NCBI RefSeq assembly: GCF_900142125.1 | Contig: NZ_FQZT01000001.1 | Span: 186,001 to 250,000 of the forward strand | Direction of reading: 5' to 3' | Origin: Malonomonas rubra DSM 5091 | GTDB lineage: Bacteria; Desulfobacterota; Desulfuromonadia; Desulfuromonadales; Geopsychrobacteraceae | Length of the DNA: 64,000 nt | The notes under the pieces: model-generated | Seen by the model: the letters and a program-made list of their open reading frames with translations, nothing else | What the model was told of the DNA's origin: nothing | Databases searched by the model: none | Position numbers and translations under genes: made by a program | Shown here: positions 9,119 to 16,715 of the stretch, in pieces | Layout of the letters: every line of letters starts with the position of its first letter | Position numbering within the stretch: position 1 is the first letter of the stretch

Positions 9119-9929
9119 TTTCTGGGATCAGCATCGCGGTATCATCAAAAGCAGCAAGGGTGGCTGGAAAATCGGTCGTGGAATCTTCAACCACGACTAT
9201 GAAATGATGGCAGATCTCGTCGGCTATAAAAGTTATTTTCAGGTGATGGTTCTCAATGCCACCGGAAGAATGATCGAAAAAAAGCAAGCTGACTGGATTG
9301 AGGCTGTTTTCATCTGTCTGAGCTGGCCGGATCCTCGGATCTGGTGCAACCAGATCGGCAGCCTCGGCGGCACGTTACGCAGCTCCGTTGTTGCTTCAAC
9401 CTCGGTTGGCAACATGGCAGGCGATTCTCGTCTTTATGGACAGAAAACCCTGATCGCCGGGGCAGAGTTTATCCAGTCGGCGCTGCAGGAAAAGAAAAAG
9501 GGGCTAACGGCTGCCGAGATCGTCGCCCGCGAAGCGCAGAAGCATCGCGGCAAACCGAATATTGTCGGCTACGCCAGACCAATCGCCAAAGGTGACGAAC
9601 GTGTTGTCGCGCTGGAAAGGTACGCTAAAGAGCTGAAACTGTCAGAGGGGGAGCATCTGCTTCTGGCCCGCGAAATCGATAACGTGCTGCTGCAACAGTA
9701 CGATGAATCGATCAACGTCAACGGTTACTGCTGTGCCATCATGTCCGACTTCGGTTTTTCACCGCAGGAAACCTACCGCATCTCCACCCTGCTGATCGCC
9801 GGCGGCATCCTTGCATGCCACACTGATGCCTGGCAGCGCCCGGCGGAATCCTTTTATCCCCTGCGCTGCACGGACATCGATTACCAGGGGCCGGCTCCAC
9901 GCCCGGTCCCCGGCAAAGAAAACAACTGA
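9105..9929 (+). CDS. Citrate synthase/citryl-CoA lyase-fold protein B, degenerate active site
   Basis: A 274-residue paralogue-like partner of the preceding gene, overlapping it by 14 nt. The start ATG at 9105 has AAGG upstream and begins MSKLDFWDQHRGIIKSSKG; an earlier in-frame ATG at 9024 lies wholly inside gene A and is rejected. The GFGHRVYKNYDPRA region of citrate synthases is recognisable as GYARPIAKGDERVV, with the His lost. NVDFYSG appears as NVNGYCC, Asp to Asn. The first catalytic His segment (GDSRLYGQKTLIAGAEF) lacks His. The helix after it (ISTLLIAGGILACHTDAWQ) matches the family. Genes A and B may form a hetero-oligomer. The gene ends base-to-base against the stop of the convergent ThDP enzyme. 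Fold call reasonable, function unknown. Confidence 0.7.
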   Translation: MSKLDFWDQHRGIIKSSKGGWKIGRGIFNHDYEMMADLVGYKSYFQVMVLNATGRMIEKKQADWIEAVFICLSWPDPRIWCNQIGSLGGTLRSSVVASTSVGNMAGDSRLYGQKTLIAGAEFIQSALQEKKKGLTAAEIVAREAQKHRGKPNIVGYARPIAKGDERVVALERYAKELKLSEGEHLLLAREIDNVLLQQYDESINVNGYCCAIMSDFGFSPQETYRISTLLIAGGILACHTDAWQRPAESFYPLRCTDIDYQGPAPRPVPGKENN

Positions 9930-11711
9930 TCAACCGCGCTCAAGCGTTTTCATGCGTGCCCCTATCGGCGGAACCTCTTCACCATCAATCTGCACTTCGA
10001 TCAATGTCGGACCCGGCCGTTCGCAGATCGAAATCAAATCGAGACTTTCCAGTTCCTCAGGCGTGCGCACAACCTCAGCCTGAGCCCCAAGGGAATGGGC
10101 CAAGCCGACAAAATCGACCGGTGGCAGTTCGTGGGCGATCGATTCGGCACCACCCAGTCGCTGGCCATGCTTGACCATGCCAAGGGCACGGTCGTTCAGC
10201 ACGATAAACACCACCGGCAGTTTTTCCTCGACCGCGACGGTTATCTCCTGCCCGCTCATCAGATAGCTGCCGTCCCCAGTCAAACAGATCGTTGGAACGC
10301 CCTTGCTTGCCACCGCACTGCCGATTGCAGCGCCGATCGCCCAGGTCATACTGCCGAAGCCAATAGCAATACGATACAAACCACCTTTTTGCAGATGCAG
10401 ATAATGAGTTGCCCAGGCCCAGCTATTGCCAGCATCAACAAAAACCCGTGCGTCCTCCGGCAGTCGCAGTGACAGTTCACGCATCACCCGTTGCGGTTTC
10501 AATGGGACAGCGGAAGAATAACAGGAATCTTCGTCATCCAATCTGACTCTAGGTGCTGTATAGATAATTGTTTTGTCCCCCTCGCCCGTCGGTGCAGTAT
10601 GATTGACGGCGACAGGCTGTTTTCTCTCTCTATCTGGCAAACTGTTGAGCAGGGTGGAAAAAATCAGTGGCAAAGCGCCACAGACATGCAAGCGGGCCAT
10701 CGGCGAATGACAAAAATTCTCGAGCACATCATCAATGTGGACCAGCTTGCTATTGAGCCATTTATCTTTTTCTAGGTTGGGATACATCATCTCACTGAAC
10801 CTGGTCCCAACCGCCAGCACCAGGTCATTCCGTTCATCTTTTAAACGATCACTCGCACTTTTGTGCCCGGCAAAACCAAGAACACCATGGTACAAAGGGT
10901 GCCTCTGCGATATCCAACGTTTACCGGATGGTCCGGTGATAATTGGAACTTGCAGACGTTCAGCAAAACGTATGATTTCATCAATGGCACTACCACAACC
11001 ATCCCCCAGCAGCAGTACCATCCGTTTCGCCTGCTGAATCTCCAGGACGAGTTCGGCGACCGCCGCGGCGTCTGTGACTGCAGGTTTTTTCAGCAGGAAA
11101 TCAAGGCTGGCCATCGGTTGATAGCTATTCATTCGCCGAGAATCCGCCATGATATCCATCGGGATACTTAAGTGCGCCGGTCCCGCTGGCGCACCCTGAG
11201 TCGCCGCAATCGCAGCAGCGAGCTTGTTTTCAAGCTGCCCCCGATGCGAAACTAGACTACTGTACCTGGTGCAAGCCTTGAAAATAGCAACCGTATCGAC
11301 AGCACTGCAGGTCGATTCCTGCAATGTCTGCCTGCCAAAAGAATGCAAAACGGTCTGTGCCGTGATAGCGAGAACCGGAACCTGCTCAATGTGCGCAGAA
11401 GCGACACCTGTCAGCAAATTGGTCGCGCCGGGGCCGGTCGTTGAACAACAAACTCCAAGCTTACCTGTTTCGCGTGCGTAGCCATCCGCCATAAATGCGG
11501 CACCAGCTTCGTGGCGGGCGACGACCGGACGTAGACCTCCAGCACGCTGACTCCGGGCCATGGCGTTATACAACGGTTCAATCGATCCACCCGGCACGCC
11601 AAAAATATATTCGACACCCAGTTTTTCCAGTTGTTCAACGATCAGATCAGCCAGGGTGTTTCGTTCTTTTGCCCTGACTTCAACGGTTGGAGAGAAAAGT
11701 TTCATCGACAT
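9930..11711 (-). CDS. Thiamine-diphosphate-dependent enzyme of the acetolactate synthase family
   Basis: A 593-residue protein with the three-domain POX/AHAS architecture: an N-terminal PYR domain (GVEYIFGVPGGSIEPLYNAM), a central domain, and a C-terminal PP domain. The activating Glu is in VVARHEAGAAFMADGYA. The ThDP/Mg motif runs from GDGSYLMSGQ to the Asn of VFIVLNDRALG. The family condenses or decarboxylates 2-oxo acids; acetolactate synthase, glyoxylate carboligase and oxalyl-CoA decarboxylase share this layout, and I cannot separate them here. No small regulatory subunit gene (ilvN) and no ilvC are nearby, which argues against routine branched-chain synthesis. Its stop abuts the stop of citrate-synthase-like protein B. 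The start could be Met1 or Met3. Confidence 0.85.
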   Translation of the reverse strand: MSMKLFSPTVEVRAKERNTLADLIVEQLEKLGVEYIFGVPGGSIEPLYNAMARSQRAGGLRPVVARHEAGAAFMADGYARETGKLGVCCSTTGPGATNLLTGVASAHIEQVPVLAITAQTVLHSFGRQTLQESTCSAVDTVAIFKACTRYSSLVSHRGQLENKLAAAIAATQGAPAGPAHLSIPMDIMADSRRMNSYQPMASLDFLLKKPAVTDAAAVAELVLEIQQAKRMVLLLGDGCGSAIDEIIRFAERLQVPIITGPSGKRWISQRHPLYHGVLGFAGHKSASDRLKDERNDLVLAVGTRFSEMMYPNLEKDKWLNSKLVHIDDVLENFCHSPMARLHVCGALPLIFSTLLNSLPDRERKQPVAVNHTAPTGEGDKTIIYTAPRVRLDDEDSCYSSAVPLKPQRVMRELSLRLPEDARVFVDAGNSWAWATHYLHLQKGGLYRIAIGFGSMTWAIGAAIGSAVASKGVPTICLTGDGSYLMSGQEITVAVEEKLPVVFIVLNDRALGMVKHGQRLGGAESIAHELPPVDFVGLAHSLGAQAEVVRTPEELESLDLISICERPGPTLIEVQIDGEEVPPIGARMKTLERG

Positions 11712-11784
11712 GGCTTCTTCACTGACTCGGTAGTAACTAACAAGGCTGCAGCAAGTAGTTATTCATAAAAAATAGTTTATTTGA

Positions 11785-14295
11785 TTATAACCGCGCACAA
11801 CAATTCTGCTCATCTGTCTGCAAAATTTCTTCAATAGCTATAGGTCTCCCAACAAAATACCCTTGGGCGTAATCGATCCCCAGCTTCGGCAGCATATCGA
11901 AAACTCGTTTCTCTTCAACGTATTCAGCCACAGTCTGTTTACCAAGTGCAGAGGCAACTTGGGTGATGGCACGAACCACTGCCTGATCTTCACGACTGAC
12001 GTCGACTTGCGTGATAAAGCTGCCATCCACTTTAACACTCTGGGCCGGGAACTGTTTCAAGTAACTGAATGTGCTGAAACCGGTGCCGAAATCATCCAGC
12101 GAAAAACTGCAACCAATCTTTTGCAGCTGTTCAATCATCTGCTGCGTGGCGATAACGTTTGACATACTGGCACTCTCTGTCAGCTCGAAGATTATTCGTT
12201 GCGGTTCAACCTGATGCTGCAAAAGCAGCTGTTTTACCAAAGTCACAAGCTTCTCATCGCGAAAGGCTTGTGCGGAAAGGTTGATTGCAACCTGCTGCAG
12301 GCTCGGGTACTGGCGCAATAGCTCGATGCAGCGAGAAATCACCCAATGATCAAGTAAAGGCATATCCCCCGATTCTTCCAGTGCTGGAATAAACGCAGCC
12401 GGAGACACAACTCCGAGATCGGGCAACCGCAAACGAACCAAGGCTTCGTAATAGGCCACGGAACCACTGGCAATATGCATGACCGGTTGAAAAAGCAGAA
12501 AAATCCGGTCTTCCTCAAGCGCTTGACGAAAACGGCTGGCCCAACTGATGCTGGCACGCAGATCAGCGCTTTCCCGGTCTTCTGGATGATAGCAATGCAC
12601 CATATTGCGACCACGACGTTTTGCAACATAGAGAGCCATGTCGGCCTGTTTCATATAATCGTTCGACGTATCAGCCTTACCATCGATCTCACTGATCCCG
12701 ATGCTGCAGCTGGTCGCCACCTGTTGTCCGGCATGGCTGTACCGATAACCATGCACCAGAGCACGCAATAGATCAGCCGTTTTTTTTGCATGCCCGGGCG
12801 CGCACTTGTGGACCAGAACAGCAAACTCATCGCCTCCGATGCGGCAAAGGACATCTGACTTGCGCACTCTGCTTCTCAGCAAGGAGGCGATATCCTGCAG
12901 CACGATATCGCCGTGGTTATGACCAAAAGTATCGTTGACAACCTTGAAATGGTCCAAGTCGATATAGAGCAAAGCATGCGACTCCCTGTCGCGTGCTGCG
13001 GATGCGTTCATCTGTTCGATCACTTTGTCGAAATAGTGGCGATTGTTCACTCCTGTCAGATAATCGTGCATGGCAAGAAATTCAAGTTGTTGCTGGGCCT
13101 GTTTACGCTTGGAGATATCATCCAGATAGCCGAAAAAAGTCAGCCCAGCGTCATCCTCCGAAATCGCATCCAGTTTGCATGCTAGCCAGAGAATATCTTC
13201 ATGACTGGTGCGTAGCGGAATTTCCAGCTCGCACTGATGAAGCTCTCCGGCCAGCAACCGGAATAGCTTTTTCAAGTTATTCGATTGGCGCAGCAAAATG
13301 TCTGGACCCAAATAGCTGGTCAACTTTTGTCCCAACGATGACTCGATGCTGTACCCGGTCAAACGGGTCCATGCCTGGCTGAGAAAAACAATACACCCGG
13401 CAGAATCAAGTTTCAGAATGACCGTACTCAGATTGTCAAGCAAGCGTTGGTGCTCTTCGGACACCTTGCGATATTCTTCCGTACGCTCCTGCAGTTCGTG
13501 TAGTCGTGCAGCAAACTGGGACTGGCTGACAAGATAATCTTCCCTGCAACTGGCCAACTCACAAACCTTGCGTAGCTGTTCTGCGCGAAATGGCTTGCTG
13601 ACAAAATCGACTGCCCCTTTACTGACCATCTCTTGTGCTAATTCCATTGTGCTGTGGGCTGTCATGATAACGACCGGCTGCTTCGGATCAATCCGCAGGA
13701 TAGCTTCCAGAATTTCCGGCCCGGAAATTCCCGGCAGCATAACATCAAGCAACACGAGATCATGCCGTCCTTCAAGCCACGCCGCCAATCCCGTGGTTCC
13801 ATCTGTTGCCAACTCAACTGAAAAACGGTTGCGCAGGATGCGCTTGACCAGCTCTGCGTTATCGATATTGTCTTCAACAACCAGCAACCTTGGCGAAAGA
13901 AGCCCTGTCATCGGCCCGACCAACGAGCTCTCAACCAGTTCAGGCAAGTGTGAAAGGTTGTCTGAACACAGCAGGTGGTTGATGCCGAATTCACGAGCCG
14001 TAATCCTGGTGACGCGCTCGCACCAGTTTTTTGTTACCAGGATAATAGGAACTTTGCTCTCACATCTATAAATCCCGCTGCGGATCAGACGGGTTAATCG
14101 CCAACCATCAATCTCGCCTATGTCTGCATCCATGACCACCAGACGGATCGGAACAGTTTGCAGTACCTGGATCGCTTCAAGTCCAGTTTCAGCTTCAACG
14201 ACCCGGTCCAGAGAAACTCCCAGATTACGGCAGACAGCTTGCCTTGTAGCAACATCTTCATTAACAACTAACACTTCAGAATTTGTTGATTTCAT
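11785..14295 (-). CDS. Receiver-receiver-PAS-GGDEF-EAL signalling protein
   Basis: An 836-residue cytosolic protein. Receiver 1 is about 5-115, with the phospho-acceptor Asp in VVMDADIGEIDGW but no KPF lysine at its end. Receiver 2 is about 138-255, complete: VVEDN, LLDVMLPGISG, MTAHST and SKPF. A PAS domain covers about 285-400. GGDEF (about 410-570) has RIGGDEFAVL intact. EAL (about 580-830) has YYEALVRLR, FELTESA and DDFGTGFSTFSYL intact. It may therefore make and degrade cyclic di-GMP under phosphorylation control. The ATG at 14295 has AGGG upstream; a TTG two codons earlier is less likely. The same odd double receiver occurs in the neighbouring kinase. The ThDP gene starts 73 nt downstream and may be co-transcribed. 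Confidence 0.9.
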   Translation of the reverse strand: MKSTNSEVLVVNEDVATRQAVCRNLGVSLDRVVEAETGLEAIQVLQTVPIRLVVMDADIGEIDGWRLTRLIRSGIYRCESKVPIILVTKNWCERVTRITAREFGINHLLCSDNLSHLPELVESSLVGPMTGLLSPRLLVVEDNIDNAELVKRILRNRFSVELATDGTTGLAAWLEGRHDLVLLDVMLPGISGPEILEAILRIDPKQPVVIMTAHSTMELAQEMVSKGAVDFVSKPFRAEQLRKVCELASCREDYLVSQSQFAARLHELQERTEEYRKVSEEHQRLLDNLSTVILKLDSAGCIVFLSQAWTRLTGYSIESSLGQKLTSYLGPDILLRQSNNLKKLFRLLAGELHQCELEIPLRTSHEDILWLACKLDAISEDDAGLTFFGYLDDISKRKQAQQQLEFLAMHDYLTGVNNRHYFDKVIEQMNASAARDRESHALLYIDLDHFKVVNDTFGHNHGDIVLQDIASLLRSRVRKSDVLCRIGGDEFAVLVHKCAPGHAKKTADLLRALVHGYRYSHAGQQVATSCSIGISEIDGKADTSNDYMKQADMALYVAKRRGRNMVHCYHPEDRESADLRASISWASRFRQALEEDRIFLLFQPVMHIASGSVAYYEALVRLRLPDLGVVSPAAFIPALEESGDMPLLDHWVISRCIELLRQYPSLQQVAINLSAQAFRDEKLVTLVKQLLLQHQVEPQRIIFELTESASMSNVIATQQMIEQLQKIGCSFSLDDFGTGFSTFSYLKQFPAQSVKVDGSFITQVDVSREDQAVVRAITQVASALGKQTVAEYVEEKRVFDMLPKLGIDYAQGYFVGRPIAIEEILQTDEQNCCARL

Positions 14296-14431
14296 ATACA
14301 AGCCCTATGATCGACTATCAATAGTAAATATTGTAATATCAGATAATTATGAGAATAATGTTAAGATGTTATTTATTAACAGAGGATGGAATTATCGTCA
14401 ACAACCAGATAGATTTTAACGAAATACACAC

Positions 14432-14458
14432 AAAAAAAGCTGATGAATTTCTCATCAG
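14432..14458 (-). terminator. Rho-independent terminator after the double-receiver kinase
   Basis: On the minus strand CTGATGA, a 5-nt loop and TCATCAG are followed by CTTTTTTTG. It sits 38 nt past the kinase stop, so the kinase and the GGDEF-EAL gene look like separate transcripts. The rest of 14296-14496 is AT-rich with no gene. Confidence 0.75.
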
Positions 14459-14496
14459 ATTTAAATTTTACCATGACAGGAAGAAGGGAAATGGAG

Positions 14497-16470
14497 TTAT
14501 TGAAACTTTTTCGGCAACTCAAGAATAAACCGGGTCCCGACATTAGGACGGGACTCTACACTCATGCTGCCGCCATGATTTTCTGTGATAATGAAATAGC
14601 AGATCGACATGCCGAGCCCGGTACCGTTGCCGATGCTGCGAATGGTATTAAATGGCTCAAACAACTTCTGTTGCATCACTTCATCCATACCGATCCCGTT
14701 GTCTTCGACTTCGATACGAATTTTTCTCAACTGGTTAGACGTACGCAAAACAAAGCATGGCCGATAATCTGCACCACCGACAGAGCGATGCTGAGTCACC
14801 TTTTTTTCCATCGCATGAGCTCCATTCAGCAGCAGGTTAAAAATGACCTGCTGAATCTGCATGGCATTGCATTCGATCGTTTCAACTGCGGAATCATATT
14901 CTCGAATAATCTCTATCGAGCGAAAATCGAATTTGCGCTTCAAATCGAAATTCCCAGCAGCCAGGTCAACCGATTTATCGATCAACTCCGACACCAAAGC
15001 GTCCGAAAGTGATTCATTATCCTGGCGACTGAAACTGACCATATTATCAATCAGCTCCACAGTCCGTCTTCCCGCATCCATAATGGCATCCAAGCGGGCA
15101 GGAATCTCACGTATCTGCAGATAATCTTCCAGCTCCTCGATTTCAAAACCTGCCTCTTCGGCGGCATCGCGATTCGCTTTCAAGCTTGGCGACAGCCTGT
15201 TCTTCACCACTTGAACGTTCTGCATTACACCGGCTAGGGGATTATTGATCTCATGCGCCATGCCAGCCGCAAGTTGACCCATCGAAGCCATTTTTTCCGT
15301 CTGAATAATCCGTTCTTCCAGCTGTACGCGGCTGCTGACATCGTCAATTCGGATTACCGCCCCGACCACAGTCGCTTCACACAGGGGATAAATCGTAATA
15401 TCACAGAAGCTGTTCTTACCCAGCAGGCACTGCTCAACCCTATCGAGGCTGTACATCTCACCTTGTTGCAAAGCCGCTTCGACTTCCGGGATAAAATTAA
15501 ACTCCGGCCAGATATCCTGTAACAAGCGCCCATGCGCATCATCAGCCATGACGCCACTGACAGTTTCTGCCCGCCGGTTCCAAAGGTTGATTCTGCCAAG
15601 CAGGTCAACACCTATCAGCAACGACGGCATTGAATCGACAATATTCCCAAGCAATCCCTTCAGTTGCTGCAGGTCTTCCAGCCGCTCAATCATTTGCGCA
15701 TTACTGACGAGATAATCTTCCCGCCGAGTCGCCAGTTCACAGACACGCCTCAACTCTTCCACCCGGAACGGTTTGGTGACAAAATCTGCAGCGCCATCCA
15801 GCATCATTTTTTTTGCGACGTCCATCGTTCCATGAGCGGTCACCATGACAACGGGCTGCGATGGATCAATCGCCATAATATTTTTGAGCACATCACCACC
15901 CGACATGAGCGGCAGCATAACGTCGAGCAGCACCAGGTCGTGTCGCCTCGCTTTCCAGGCCGCCAGTCCCTCTTCACCGTTGGCAGTCAACTCGACATCG
16001 AAACGGGAGCTGAGAATTTTTTCGATCAGCTGAGCATTATCCTGATGATCCTCAACAACCAGAATGCGTAATTTTCCCAACACATCAGCTGATTTTGCCA
16101 GGCATCCCTCAACCAGTTCCGGTAGCCGCTTTCTGTCACCAAAAGTCAGCAGCTGGTTGATGCCAAAATCACGGGCAGTGATTTCTGTAATTCGTTCACA
16201 CCAGTCACGGGTAACAATAATGATGGGGATTGATCGGCCGCCACGGCAGATTCCAGAACGGATAAAGCGTGCCAGTTTCCAGCTATCGAACTCGCCAATT
16301 TCAATGGCTGTGACGACGAGGTCAAACTGGTTCCGTTGCAGTTCATCAACTGCTTCAAGACCTGAAGCCGCCTCAACAATCTGCAGACGCAAAGACTCAA
16401 GAACAGCGCGCAGTTCCGCCCGATCATCCTGCACAGCGTTCACGAGCAATAGACGAGGAACCTGTTCCAT
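14497..16470 (-). CDS. Double-receiver PAS histidine kinase (hybrid kinase, receivers at the N-terminus)
   Basis: A 657-residue soluble kinase. Domain 1 (about 5-120) aligns along its length with receiver 1 of the GGDEF-EAL neighbour, but its phospho-acceptor position is Ala (LVVTAIEIGEFDSW), so it is a pseudo-receiver. Receiver 2 (about 137-255) is complete: VVEDHQDN, LLDVMLPLMSG, VTAHGT and TKPF. A PAS domain (about 275-390) follows, then HisKA with MAHEINNPLAGVMQNVQVV and HATPase with LLLNGAHAMEKK, VEDNGIGMD and GNGTGLGMSICYF. No membrane segment is seen. Input probably arrives by phosphotransfer onto receiver 2 plus a cytosolic PAS signal. Output could go to the GGDEF-EAL neighbour. Confidence 0.9.
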   Translation of the reverse strand: MEQVPRLLLVNAVQDDRAELRAVLESLRLQIVEAASGLEAVDELQRNQFDLVVTAIEIGEFDSWKLARFIRSGICRGGRSIPIIIVTRDWCERITEITARDFGINQLLTFGDRKRLPELVEGCLAKSADVLGKLRILVVEDHQDNAQLIEKILSSRFDVELTANGEEGLAAWKARRHDLVLLDVMLPLMSGGDVLKNIMAIDPSQPVVMVTAHGTMDVAKKMMLDGAADFVTKPFRVEELRRVCELATRREDYLVSNAQMIERLEDLQQLKGLLGNIVDSMPSLLIGVDLLGRINLWNRRAETVSGVMADDAHGRLLQDIWPEFNFIPEVEAALQQGEMYSLDRVEQCLLGKNSFCDITIYPLCEATVVGAVIRIDDVSSRVQLEERIIQTEKMASMGQLAAGMAHEINNPLAGVMQNVQVVKNRLSPSLKANRDAAEEAGFEIEELEDYLQIREIPARLDAIMDAGRRTVELIDNMVSFSRQDNESLSDALVSELIDKSVDLAAGNFDLKRKFDFRSIEIIREYDSAVETIECNAMQIQQVIFNLLLNGAHAMEKKVTQHRSVGGADYRPCFVLRTSNQLRKIRIEVEDNGIGMDEVMQQKLFEPFNTIRSIGNGTGLGMSICYFIITENHGGSMSVESRPNVGTRFILELPKKFQ

Positions 16471-16715
16471 ATCCTCAACCGAGATTCAACGGGGTTATTG
16501 GAGAGTTAATGATAATTGAGTACTATTGCCAAAATCGAGCAAGCTTGAATCGTAATTAAATCACTGAAATCGCATAAAAACCAGCATAAAATAAAAGTTA
16601 TCTAATCCATTATACATATTATAATCTTTTGATCTGACTGTAACCTGACTGGGGGCTGTGAAAAACAAACCACTGCTGGCTTAATAAGCAACTCAACTTG
16701 TCCTATGATAGAGCG

